In this document: piece after piece, positions 14,124 to 22,774 of the stretch
Numbering within the stretch: position 1 is the stretch's first letter
Layout of the letters: every line of letters starts with the position of its first letter
Assembly (NCBI GenBank): GCA_947501805.1
Contig: CANMXJ010000025.1
Location: 1 to 34,948 of the forward strand
DNA from: an uncultured Sulfitobacter sp.
Lineage (GTDB): Bacteria; Pseudomonadota; Alphaproteobacteria; Rhodobacterales; Rhodobacteraceae
Direction of reading: 5' to 3'
DNA length: 34,948 nucleotides
Translations under genes and position numbers: made by a program
The notes under the pieces: generated by a model
What the model was told of the DNA's origin: nothing
The model's input: the letters and a program-made list of their open reading frames with translations, nothing else
Databases searched by the model: none

Positions 14124-16643
14124 TCAGGCGATGAATTCAACAAAGTCTGTGTTGCTGAAGCCGGTGATGCCCACCAGATCATCAACATTGTCGAAGGTGG
14201 CAACATGGTCGCGGTTGTTTGTTGTGGACCAGTCGTTGTCATACCACAGCTCGCCCTTGCTGGTGGTGGTGTTGAACACCAGCACAAAGGCATCCGCATT
14301 TTCACCCTCGTCATTGGCGATCTGGTCTGCTGACAGAGAGCCTTGCAATTCGACAAGTTTGTCGTCGTCCGCCGATCCGATTTCCGTGATGCCGTTGCGG
14401 TTTTCAATGTAATCGGTTGCCGCCAGTGTGGCCCCTTCATTGGTCGCCGTGGTGTTGCCAAAGTCGATCGTACCGTTTGTCTCGAACCCGATCTTGTCCG
14501 TGCCTTTGGTGAAATCGGCGATGCTGTCGGTGCTGTTGTCCCCGACAAAACGGAACTGGTCCGCACCGCCATTCCCGGTCAGCACATCGTCCCCGTTCTT
14601 GCCGTAGAAGATGTCATCACCCGACCCGCCGGTGATCACGTCCGCCGAGTTGGAACCGGCAATCCGCAGATCACCTGTGAAGTCTTCCGCTGTCAGATTG
14701 ACGGCTTCGCGAAAACCGGAGGTCTTGCTGCTGCCAGATATTGTATCGCCCTGTTTGGCAGCAATGGTAAGGTCCTGCGAACCGGTGATTATAAAGTTGG
14801 CCGGACCGGACTGGTTGTCGAACGCATAGTTATTGTTGTTGTTGCTAGCATTGCCGAGGATCATGTTGGCGTTGGTGTTGGTTCCTGTCGAGTCGATGGT
14901 GACAGAGGAAATCCCGTTGTTGAAGCCAACAGCCGCAACATTGCTGTTGTTGCTGGTGGTAGAGATCACCACTTCACCGCCTGCGCTTTCATCGGCATTC
15001 AGTTCCATCGTGACCGATTGGCCCACCTGCGCACCGGTAAACTGGACGGTTTCGTCCGTATTGCCCTGATCCGAGGAAAACACAAACCGGTCATCGCTGC
15101 GCACACCCCCGATGCTTGTGCGTGATCCATGTGGCCCACCCGCGAAATTGAACTCGTTGATCGAGGTATAATCAGAGGCGTTCAGACCATTGCTTGAATC
15201 TGTCAGCATCAGCACTTCGATGTCGCTCGCGGCGTTGATTTCACTGGTCAGGCCAAATTCGTTATCAATGGCAAGGATGTCTTTGCCCGCACCGCCATCA
15301 ATCGAGTCGGCACTGTCAAGCGAGCCATCCAGCAGGATCATGTCGTTGCCGTCCCCACTGGTCACACTGACCGTGGTTGTGTTTTCCAGATCAAAGCTGT
15401 CATTGCCGCTGCCGCCCATGACGGTATAGCCCTTGCCGGATGCAAAATCGATTATCTGGTTACCGGTGGAGGCGGAGGCATCATACATGCCTGTGGTATC
15501 CGTAGAGGAGACGTCTGCTTCCAGCGAGCCGGACCCGTCCACAACAAAGTTCTTGTTGCCGGTAATCGACGTGGCCGAATTTGTGCCCGTCGCGGTGAGT
15601 TCGATGTTCTCCATCCCCGCAACCGAAATGCCCCCATTCAGCACCGCATTGTCCAGCGTGATCTTTTGCATGTCATCCGTACCGGCAATAGTGGACGCCG
15701 TATAGCCAACGAAGAGACCCGCATTGGTGGTGGTGTTCATTGCGCTCAGGTCAACAATGCCGTTCTGATTCTGCAAGACCAGCGCACCCGAACTGTTGTT
15801 AAGGGCCGCACTGGTCAAACCGGAGGACGCGGCCATGTTGATGGTTGTGGCATTGGTATGGGTTGCAACAATTTCGAGATTTTCGATGGAGGTCAATGTT
15901 GGCGTGAAAGTGCCACCAAAGGTCTCGATGCTCTTGAGCGTATCTTCACCGCCTGCACCGTTGATATTGTCGCCGTTGGTAAGGGTGCCGCTTGTGCCGT
16001 TGAACAGATCGTTCCCGGATGTGCCCGTCAGGTTGTCAACATTCACGGTCAGGTTCAGCGTGTTAACCGCCTGGCCGGCACCTTCGCTGATGAAGGTGTC
16101 TGTCTCTGCTTTACCGGCTGTGACGGAGGCGTCCGTGTCATCCACATTGTCGATAACGCCCTTGGCCGATGCCTTGGCCGCATCGGATGTTTCATATTCA
16201 AAGCCGGCTACGCCTGCCGCGCTCTGGACCCAGTCGAGACCAACCTCGACCTTGTTGTTGATTGTGGTCAGGTCCTGACCATCCGCCGAGTTCTGCGCAC
16301 CGCTGATAATGTCGATGATCATCGCGCCGGTTGCCTGCGGATCGCCTTGGGCTTCCTCCAGCTTGCCTTTCCAATAGGCCAGACCTTCGGCATCCGGGTC
16401 ACGGTTGAACAGGTTCTGATAGACCTGCGTGATAAAGTCCGTTGAATCGGCCACCAGCGGGTTGGCAAGGAACGGGTACAGCGCGGTTGATTCCGGCTGG
16501 ACCGAAAAAGACGCCGCGATCTGGGCAAGTGTCAGCGGTTCCGATTTGGTTGCCTCGCCGATCCAGTAGTTAAAGCCTTCCGGATCACCTGATCTGCCAA
16601 AGTAGCCGATGTAAATTTTTGTGATATCTTGTTGAACAGTCAT
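14124..16643 (-). CDS. Large secreted DUF4214/RTX-like surface protein
   Basis: 839 residues, no cysteine, acidic and rich in Asn, Thr, Ser, Gly and Asp. There is no Sec signal. Residues 4-115 form an N-terminal DUF4214 domain (KIYIGYFGRSGDPEGFNYWIG and NLFNRDPDAEGLAYWKGKL are its two repeats). A block near residue 205 has the pattern LTGTSGNDLF...GDNINGAGGEDTL. It is followed by long beta-rich repeats (SIENLEIVATHT, GLTSAALNNSSGALVLQ) that resemble S-layer or adhesin beta-solenoids. Typical RTX nonapeptides (GSGDDIFYG, KNGDDVLTGNGGADQF) are at about 673-697. It ends in TDFVEFIA, a C-terminal tail of the type recognised by type I exporters. Calcium binding and type I secretion are well supported by family knowledge; assembly into a surface layer is inference. 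AGGGGG precedes the ATG. Confidence 0.85.
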   Translation of the reverse strand: MTVQQDITKIYIGYFGRSGDPEGFNYWIGEATKSEPLTLAQIAASFSVQPESTALYPFLANPLVADSTDFITQVYQNLFNRDPDAEGLAYWKGKLEEAQGDPQATGAMIIDIISGAQNSADGQDLTTINNKVEVGLDWVQSAAGVAGFEYETSDAAKASAKGVIDNVDDTDASVTAGKAETDTFISEGAGQAVNTLNLTVNVDNLTGTSGNDLFNGTSGTLTNGDNINGAGGEDTLKSIETFGGTFTPTLTSIENLEIVATHTNATTINMAASSGLTSAALNNSSGALVLQNQNGIVDLSAMNTTTNAGLFVGYTASTIAGTDDMQKITLDNAVLNGGISVAGMENIELTATGTNSATSITGNKNFVVDGSGSLEADVSSTDTTGMYDASASTGNQIIDFASGKGYTVMGGSGNDSFDLENTTTVSVTSGDGNDMILLDGSLDSADSIDGGAGKDILAIDNEFGLTSEINAASDIEVLMLTDSSNGLNASDYTSINEFNFAGGPHGSRTSIGGVRSDDRFVFSSDQGNTDETVQFTGAQVGQSVTMELNADESAGGEVVISTTSNNSNVAAVGFNNGISSVTIDSTGTNTNANMILGNASNNNNNYAFDNQSGPANFIITGSQDLTIAAKQGDTISGSSKTSGFREAVNLTAEDFTGDLRIAGSNSADVITGGSGDDIFYGKNGDDVLTGNGGADQFRFVGDNSTDSIADFTKGTDKIGFETNGTIDFGNTTATNEGATLAATDYIENRNGITEIGSADDDKLVELQGSLSADQIANDEGENADAFVLVFNTTTSKGELWYDNDWSTTNNRDHVATFDNVDDLVGITGFSNTDFVEFIA

Positions 16644-16938
16644 GTCAGTTCCCCCTGAGAAAATGATAACATAATTAATTAGGTGGGTTTACTTTGACCA
16701 TTGGCACGCGCCCTGTCAACGCCTTAGAATTTTCCTAAAATATTGATTTTTAACAATTTTTATGCCGCCTGTGATCCATTTCACAGGGTGCCGACACCCC
16801 TAAAACCGCAATATCTACCACAGCGGGAACTCTGTTGCGCCTGCTTTTGCGGGACTGTGCATCCAGAGGCCGGATTGCACAGGACAGCCGCATCTGTTCT
16901 TGAATATAAAACCCGAACGTCATCCAGAGGTCTTGATC
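16644..16938. other. Divergent promoter region of the 839-residue protein and phosphoglycerol transferase genes
   Basis: 295 bp without a gene, AT-rich near 16660-16760. On the minus strand TTGACA (complement of 16714-16719) is a perfect -35 box candidate for the 839-residue gene, with AGGGGG as ribosome binding site. TTAG-AATTTTC-CTAA (16723-16737) is an imperfect palindrome next to it that could be an operator. Confidence 0.4.
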
Positions 16939-19143
16939 TTGCACATCCAACCCGCCACCTCTGTCGCCCCGTCAAAGTGGCTCTTCTGGCGCAGCATTCT
17001 TTTTGCGGTCCTGCTGGGATCTGCGCTGCTTGCCATACCGCTGCTCTTTCGCATGCCCCTGATTGCGGGGACCGGTGCAACCTTTGAGTTGCCCGACCTG
17101 TCCGGTGTGCTGCGCGATGTTGCTCTTCTCTGTGCTGTTATGGTCCTCCTGATGTTGATTGCACGCCGCTGGGGGCGCTTCGTTCTGATCATCTGCCTGT
17201 GTTTGTTGCTGCTGCTCGAGGCTGCAAATGCCGCTTTCATCTGGACCTTCGGGCATACAATCGAGTTTTCCCAGGCCGGATATATTCTGGACAAGACATT
17301 CTTCTGGGGCTCCGCCACCAAAATACAGCACCCCCTGTCGCTGCTTGCAGGTGCCCTGCTGATCGGTGCCGTTGCCCTCACGTCCCGCCCTGTTGCCCAA
17401 AACATCAGACTGCGCTGGGTTGCGATCCTTGGCGCTCTCAGCCTTGTGGCAATCCCGCTGTTGTCACAGGACCGCGACGTGGTGGCATGGCGTCAAACCG
17501 GCATTCTGACCCAGAACGCCAACAGCATCACCCGGCTTTTCCAGCCCGACGCCCCCACACAAACCACTGCCGAACTGGAGGCCGCCTTTGCGCTGATCGA
17601 CCGTGAGTTGGCCGCAGACCTGCAAGGCGATCTCTGGGCCCGCCGCCCTGCAACGCGGCCCAATGTCCTGCTGGTGATCCTTGAAAGCGTCTCTGCCGCC
17701 TATCTGCCGGGGGTTGTGCAAACCCAGGGTCTGGAAAGTCGCATCAAGATGCCACAACTGGAAGAATTTGCACGGGACGGCGTGATCTTTTCCCGGTTCT
17801 ACAGCCACCAGCGCCAGACCACCCGCGGCACGTTTTCCCTGCTCTGCGGGCAATTGCCACGATTCTCTTCGGCCAAGCCCCGATTGGAAATTGCAGCAGA
17901 TGCACAAACCCCGCTGGAGTGCCTGCCCCGCCAACTGGCCGCACAGGGCTATCACACGGAATACTTCCAGGCGGCCCCCTTGGGCTTTTCCCAAAAGGAT
18001 CAGGCGCTGCCCCTGCTCGGCTATCAGCATCAGGCGGGGGCCGCCGCCTTTGCGCCAGAGGATATCGGCAGTGCATGGGGGCCAGATGATCAGGTGTTTT
18101 TTGAGCATGCTGTTGAGCGCATTGCCGATCTGAACACCGCGCCACAACCGTGGTTCTTGACCCTGCTGAATGTCGGCACCCATCACCCGTTTGATATTGT
18201 GCCAGCCTCCTTTGAGGGCAGCGCGGACGTCAAGGTGCGGGCCTTCGAATATCTTGATGTGGCCTTGGGCACCTTCCTGTCCCGACTGCGCCGCGACAAC
18301 ATGCTTGAGAACACCATCGTGATTTTTGCAAGTGATGAATCCGGTGGATTGGAAGGCCCTGCCGGTTACACCCTGAAAGAACTGTCCCGCAACTGGGGGC
18401 TGCTGGCAGCTGTTGCACCGGACATTCTGGAACCACAGATCAACGACACCCCCATTGCCCAGTTTGACCTGCCGATTTCCCTGCTGGACCTGTTGGGGAT
18501 CACCCCGCCGCCGGACTTTCAGGGGCGCAGTATTTTTCGCAGCTATGCCACGGCGCGCACCCTTTATGCCTACAACAACATCGGCAATTTCTCTTATGCG
18601 ATCGGACAGGATGAAATTGACATGTGCCAGAACAACGGCACCATGTGCAGACGGTTGCGTATGGAAAGCGCAGGTCTCGGGGCGCTGCGCGCGGTGACAG
18701 GCATCAACACGGCAGCCCTGACGGGACAGGCACAGACCATGATCCGTTACAGCAACCATGATGTTGTACTGATGGATGCCCCGCTGTTGCCCGACGGCTC
18801 AGAGATCGAAGTCACGCCGGAAGACCCCTATCTGGTCTGTTGTCAGTATCTGGATATGGCGCAGGACCAGACATTCAGCTTTGATGCAGAGCTGCAATTG
18901 CTCAGCGCCGCCCCCTCGGTCATCCATGTTGATATTGTCAGTCAGGCGGAGGGGCAGTTCACCACGCATTTCTCGCAGGATCTGGCCTTCCAACAACAGG
19001 ATGATACCCTGTCCGTCACCACAACCCTGCAAGGGCAAGGACCGCTTGAGAAACTAGAACTGCGCATGCGCCTTGTCACCGATAAAGAGACAGCGCCCGT
19101 ACGGTTCCGAATGGTAAAATCGGCAATAGGTGTTGTGCAATAA
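16939..19143 (+). CDS. LTA-synthase-like phosphoglycerol transferase (alkaline phosphatase/sulfatase superfamily)
   Basis: About 734 residues from the TTG at 16939, which AGAGG precedes by eight bases; a longer frame from a TTG at 16900 has no ribosome binding site. Five membrane helices fill the first 180 residues, as in LtaS and OpgB-type enzymes. The periplasmic domain follows from about 240: NVLLVILES with the metal-binding glutamate, HQRQTTRGTFSLLCG with the nucleophilic threonine, NVGTHHPF and FASDESGG. In the last, the usual D-H of the metal site is replaced by D-E. Known members transfer glycerol phosphate from phosphatidylglycerol to a glycan outside the membrane. Here it could decorate the glycan made by the plasmid's glycosyltransferases (inference). 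The C-terminal 150 residues look like an extra beta-rich domain. Divergent from the giant secreted protein, convergent with the 574-residue gene. Confidence 0.8.
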   Translation: MHIQPATSVAPSKWLFWRSILFAVLLGSALLAIPLLFRMPLIAGTGATFELPDLSGVLRDVALLCAVMVLLMLIARRWGRFVLIICLCLLLLLEAANAAFIWTFGHTIEFSQAGYILDKTFFWGSATKIQHPLSLLAGALLIGAVALTSRPVAQNIRLRWVAILGALSLVAIPLLSQDRDVVAWRQTGILTQNANSITRLFQPDAPTQTTAELEAAFALIDRELAADLQGDLWARRPATRPNVLLVILESVSAAYLPGVVQTQGLESRIKMPQLEEFARDGVIFSRFYSHQRQTTRGTFSLLCGQLPRFSSAKPRLEIAADAQTPLECLPRQLAAQGYHTEYFQAAPLGFSQKDQALPLLGYQHQAGAAAFAPEDIGSAWGPDDQVFFEHAVERIADLNTAPQPWFLTLLNVGTHHPFDIVPASFEGSADVKVRAFEYLDVALGTFLSRLRRDNMLENTIVIFASDESGGLEGPAGYTLKELSRNWGLLAAVAPDILEPQINDTPIAQFDLPISLLDLLGITPPPDFQGRSIFRSYATARTLYAYNNIGNFSYAIGQDEIDMCQNNGTMCRRLRMESAGLGALRAVTGINTAALTGQAQTMIRYSNHDVVLMDAPLLPDGSEIEVTPEDPYLVCCQYLDMAQDQTFSFDAELQLLSAAPSVIHVDIVSQAEGQFTTHFSQDLAFQQQDDTLSVTTTLQGQGPLEKLELRMRLVTDKETAPVRFRMVKSAIGVVQ

Positions 19144-19172
19144 CCTGTTCAGGACCTGCCGCAACCGACAGA

Positions 19173-20897
19173 TCAGGCGATCAGATCAAACATCTCCAGA
19201 TCGCTTTTCAATCCGATGGTCGAAATCACGCCGCCATCTTCAAAAGACCAGCTTTTGGCATAGGCCTGCGTGTTTGTGCCTTCAAAAGCGGTCTTGTCGA
19301 AAAACACCACTTCGGAGGAATAGGAAACCACCTGCACCGCATCGTTCTTCTGCAAGAGAAAGTTGATATAGGCGCGCGCACCGTCGTCAAACAGATCGTA
19401 CTGCAGTTCCAAAGTGTCCGCGCTTTCGAACTGGTCCAATGTGATCGACAGGTTGCCGAATTTCTCAAAGAAATTTCTGTCCGCCTCCTGAAGCAAAACC
19501 CCTCTGGAGGCCGCACCGGTTGTGTCTTCCAGCCATGCCGCCATGTTTTCCGGCAGTATGGTGGTGTTGTGCTGTGCGGTTGCCGCATAGGCCATCAACA
19601 GGTCGCTCAGCGCGATCTGGGCGTTCTGCGGTGTGTCTTGTACAGGCTCCGCATCTGCGGCTTCTGACAGCTGCGCAATGGCCTCGTCGTCGAAATGGGC
19701 AACCTCAAAGCCCGGGTCCAGCGCCACATCCGCAAGCACGGCAATGTCACCGCTCACCTCCTTGGGGAACAGGCTGAGCATCGTCTGCAGCGTCTCGGCC
19801 GCACCATTCAGATTGGCCGCAAAAGTATCCGCCGCTGTCTCGTCCGTGTCCGGCATCAGCAGGTTGGCCGCAAAGTCATGAATGCTTTGCAATGCGTCCC
19901 ATGTCAGGTCCTGCAGGTCTACGGGTGCCACATCCTCAAGCTCGGGCGCGGCATCTGCAACCGGTGTCTCCTCAGAGTTGCCCTCCAGCGTTCCGGCCGC
20001 AAGCGTTGCCTTGTCAAACCACAGATCCATCCCGCAGGTCAGCGCCAAGGCACTCAGTCCAACACCGACCGTATTCAATGTACCGGAATAGCCAAAGCCC
20101 TTCATGTCACCGCGTGTCTCGGCGGCCGCACAGGCATTCAGCATCACAGACAACGGCACCTCTGCACCACCTTTGATGGCCACCAGATGTGCAGCACCTT
20201 CCAGCACTTCGGTATCGCTCAGAACCTGCGCCTCTGCCGCGTCGTCTTCTGAGGCCACGGCGGGGCTGTCCTCTGCCACGCTCGGGGCAAGCAGCGGTGC
20301 GGTATAATCATCAGAGCTGATGTAAACAGACCAGATCAGGGCCGCCAGCGCCGCACCGGGATGCACCACAACTTTGGTATTGCGGTGGCCCACAAGGCGC
20401 ACAACATTGCTCTGGTTTTCGCGCTGTTCGGCTTGGGTCAGTTCGGACTGCTCGGTAAAGGCCGCAACCAGATCATTCAGGCTGTAGCTGGTGACAACCT
20501 GCTCCTGCGCCGGGCTGTCGAACATATAGGTATGTCCAATGCGGCACAGATGCACAAACACATCACCTTTGGAATCCAGAAACACGAACCAAGGATCACC
20601 CTCGTCCGTGACACCGCGGTCCGTCTCAATGGTCAGATCCGCCATGTTGAGCAACCGGTTGATCCGGTAAAGACTGGCAAGTTCCTGATTGCTCCAGTCA
20701 TCGCGACCGATGCGCTGCAACTCCTGCGCTTTGGAAAAAGCCGGTATCACATCGGATGTGGCCGCAGAACCGTCCGAGAGTGTGTCAAAAGACATCGCGC
20801 CATCAACCAGATCGGTGACAGAGAACCCGTCACGCGTCACGCCACCCTCTGGTGTAGAGACAGCACCCGGACGGCGGAAATTGATAATGTCTGACAT
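19173..20897 (-). CDS. Unrecognised 574-residue protein with type-I-like C-terminal tail
   Basis: I do not recognise a family. The protein is acidic. It has no N-terminal signal, but a hydrophobic stretch at about 177-193 (VVVHPGAALAALIWSVYI) could span the membrane, and a weaker one lies near 281-300. Residues 60-150 look like a compact domain (ELQRIGRDDWSNQELASLYRI, DPWFVFLDSKGDVFVHLCRIGH). The middle is low-complexity Ala/Asp/Glu/Val sequence. The C-terminal part is beta-like and ends in LEMFDLIA, which resembles the ends of the two giant secreted proteins (VEFIA, FDNFA). It follows the XRE gene by 59 bp on the same strand, so the two are likely one transcript, next to the type I secretion operon. 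Possible roles are a secreted substrate, or a membrane-bound partner or sensor of the secretion system; neither is proven. Confidence 0.75.
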   Translation of the reverse strand: MSDIINFRRPGAVSTPEGGVTRDGFSVTDLVDGAMSFDTLSDGSAATSDVIPAFSKAQELQRIGRDDWSNQELASLYRINRLLNMADLTIETDRGVTDEGDPWFVFLDSKGDVFVHLCRIGHTYMFDSPAQEQVVTSYSLNDLVAAFTEQSELTQAEQRENQSNVVRLVGHRNTKVVVHPGAALAALIWSVYISSDDYTAPLLAPSVAEDSPAVASEDDAAEAQVLSDTEVLEGAAHLVAIKGGAEVPLSVMLNACAAAETRGDMKGFGYSGTLNTVGVGLSALALTCGMDLWFDKATLAAGTLEGNSEETPVADAAPELEDVAPVDLQDLTWDALQSIHDFAANLLMPDTDETAADTFAANLNGAAETLQTMLSLFPKEVSGDIAVLADVALDPGFEVAHFDDEAIAQLSEAADAEPVQDTPQNAQIALSDLLMAYAATAQHNTTILPENMAAWLEDTTGAASRGVLLQEADRNFFEKFGNLSITLDQFESADTLELQYDLFDDGARAYINFLLQKNDAVQVVSYSSEVVFFDKTAFEGTNTQAYAKSWSFEDGGVISTIGLKSDLEMFDLIA

Positions 20898-20940
20898 GCG
20901 CGGTCCCTGAACTCCGGTTCAAGCCTTAACGAAAATCAAA

Positions 20941-20953
20941 CCTCTTTCAGAGG
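20941..20953 (-). other. Small hairpin between XRE and 574-residue genes
   Basis: CCTCT-TTC-AGAGG, directly after the XRE stop. On the minus strand it is followed by TTTGATTTT, so it could be a weak terminator or attenuator that sets the ratio of the two products. Confidence 0.3.
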
Positions 20954-20956
20954 TGA

Positions 20957-21256
20957 TCAGGCTTCATCACCGAACAAGATATCATAAGTATTGGGGTCAT
21001 AGTGAGAAAAAAGCACTTTGACAAACGCACGGGGTTCCTGACCAAGGGCCGCAGCCCAATCAAGGTAACGCCCTGCGGGGATTTTGCCGCGACCGTTTTC
21101 CAGCTGAGAGATAAACGTATAATAATCAAGCGACAGTTCATTGGCCAGATCGCGTTGCGACAGGCCACGTGCTTCACGCAGTGATTTCAGCCACGCGCCC
21201 ATCTCGAGACGATGTTCACGTGATGCTTTTTGTACTGTGGTGTTCTTTGCCAGCAT
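20957..21256 (-). CDS. XRE-family (Cro/CI-type) transcriptional regulator
   Basis: 99 residues. A single helix-turn-helix of the lambda repressor/Cro type lies at about 22-78 (LKSLREARGLSQRDLANELSLDYYTFISQLENGRGKIP, of which SQRDLA and YTFISQLENG are the two key helices). The last 20 residues (SHYDPNTYDILFG) are a short tail with no known sensor domain. It lies between the type I secretion operon and the 574-residue gene, all on the minus strand, so it probably regulates this cluster and itself. A 5-bp hairpin (20941-20953) in the 59-bp gap to the next gene may reduce read-through. Confidence 0.9.
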   Translation of the reverse strand: MLAKNTTVQKASREHRLEMGAWLKSLREARGLSQRDLANELSLDYYTFISQLENGRGKIPAGRYLDWAAALGQEPRAFVKVLFSHYDPNTYDILFGDEA

Positions 21257-21395
21257 GTTCTTGACTTTCGTATCTCACAAAGGCGCAGCGCCAATACTCT
21301 TGAAGGATACGGCATGGTATAACATATACTGTACAGGCGCAATGCCCCGTTTTTCAGCAATTTCACGAAAACTGCACGGGGCAACTGCCGTTCAA

Positions 21396-21418
21396 AAGGG
21401 ACGCTGGGGGCGTCCCTT
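21396..21418 (-). terminator. Rho-independent terminator of the type I secretion operon
   Basis: AAGGGACGC (21396-21404) and GCGTCCCTT (21410-21418) form a 9-bp stem with a 5-base loop. On the minus strand it is followed by TT from the adjacent run (complement of 21394-21397, TTTT overlapping the stem base). It lies 18 bases behind the stop of the membrane-fusion gene. Confidence 0.7.
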
Positions 21419-21435
21419 CCCCGGTCTGTTCTTCT

Positions 21436-22728
21436 CTATTCTTCGCGCATGCTTTTGGTGATGGCATCGGTCAGCGGCGACACAAGGTAGTTCAGCACGC
21501 TGCGCTCGCCGGTCACAATCACCGCATCACCGGGCATACCGGCGGTCAACCCCTCGCGGATTTCATCAGTCATGCTTTCTTCGGGCACATAAATCCGCGC
21601 CAGATAATAAGGCGGTGAACGCCCGTCCTGTGGCGTGATCACGTCCTGTGACACAGATTGCACAGTGCCCAGAATGATCGGCGTCAGCTTGGTCTGGAAC
21701 GCACTCAGGCGCACTTCGGTTTCCAGCCCCGGCACCACACTGTCGATATCTGTTGGCGGCACCCGCGCATCAATCAACAGGTTGCCATTGCTCGGCACGA
21801 TCTCCATCAGGATTTCGCCCGCGCGGATGACAGAACCTTCGGTGGTCACGGCAAGGTTCTGGATCGAACCTGACGTGGTGGCACGGATTTCGGTGCGATC
21901 CAGCGTGTCTGCCGCAATCAGCATACGCTCTGTCAGTTCGGTCTTTTCCTCATGCACATCACGCAATTCAAGGTTGGCACGCTCACGGTATTCCTGCTCC
22001 AGCTTCAGCAGGTTCAACCGCGCTTCCCCCATGGCACCCAACACCTGCGAACGCTCTGAGATGACCTCGCCCAGATTGGCTTCGGTCTCGATCAGGATAT
22101 CTTCGCGCTCGACCAGACGGTTGGTCTCGATCACGCCGCTTTCCTCACCTTTTTTCAGCCGCTCCATCAGACCCGAACGCAATGCCACACGCCGCTCCAG
22201 CGCATCTTTTTGCAGATCCAGTCCGACAACCTGCTGCTTGAGCTGCTCCAGCCGGAATTCCAGAATTTCGGATTGTGATTTGCGGATCGACAAGCGGTCC
22301 TTGAAAATGTCCTGCTGCACGCGCAAGGCGCTTTGCACACTGGGGGATTCAGAGGCCAGCAAGTCTGCCGGAAACTCGAATTCCTCCTGCATGGCATGTT
22401 CTGCCATCAGGCGCGCCTCTGCGGCGCGGGCCACACCAAGGCGCTGGGACAGCAGGTTCAGATTTGATCTGACCTCGATGCTTTCAAGCAGGATCAAAAC
22501 GTCGCCTTCTTCAACAACATCCGCTTCCTGTACGTAGATTTCCTTGATGATGCCGCCGGTCAGGTGCTGCACAACCTTGCGGTTTCCCTCAATTGCAACG
22601 GTGCCCGGTGCCACAACAGCACTGTCGATCTTGGCCGTGGCAGCCCAGCCGCCAACCGCTCCGAAGGTGATCAGAATTACGATGTAGCCCGCCCAGACAT
22701 AGGTACGGGGTGACGATTTGGTAGCCAT
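21436..22728 (-). CDS. Type I secretion membrane-fusion protein (HlyD/PrtE family)
   Basis: 430 residues. Periplasmic adaptor that links the inner-membrane ABC protein to an outer-membrane channel. A single membrane helix lies at about 11-30 (VWAGYIVILITFGAVGGWAA). It is followed by the first half-lipoyl segment (VQHLTGGIIKEIYVQEADVVEEGDVLILLES), a long coiled coil at about 90-280, and the second half-lipoyl and beta-barrel part (IRATTSGSIQNLAVTTEGSVIRAGEILMEIVPSN). The end (GMPGDAVIVTGERSVLNYLVSPLTDAITKSMRE) is typical of PrtE/HlyD proteins. The gene begins 46 bp after the ABC gene, in one operon with it, and ends at a terminator. No TolC homologue follows, so the outer-membrane channel must come from the host genome. 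Confidence 0.94.
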   Translation of the reverse strand: MATKSSPRTYVWAGYIVILITFGAVGGWAATAKIDSAVVAPGTVAIEGNRKVVQHLTGGIIKEIYVQEADVVEEGDVLILLESIEVRSNLNLLSQRLGVARAAEARLMAEHAMQEEFEFPADLLASESPSVQSALRVQQDIFKDRLSIRKSQSEILEFRLEQLKQQVVGLDLQKDALERRVALRSGLMERLKKGEESGVIETNRLVEREDILIETEANLGEVISERSQVLGAMGEARLNLLKLEQEYRERANLELRDVHEEKTELTERMLIAADTLDRTEIRATTSGSIQNLAVTTEGSVIRAGEILMEIVPSNGNLLIDARVPPTDIDSVVPGLETEVRLSAFQTKLTPIILGTVQSVSQDVITPQDGRSPPYYLARIYVPEESMTDEIREGLTAGMPGDAVIVTGERSVLNYLVSPLTDAITKSMREE

Positions 22729-22774
22729 GTAAAACCTTCAAGTTCTGCCCGCTGTGCGGGCGTCCAACATGCGC

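Noticed and set aside
14343..16445. Plus-strand frames opposite the 839-residue gene
   Set aside because: Mirror images of its repetitive codons; no family resemblance and composition unlike a folded protein.
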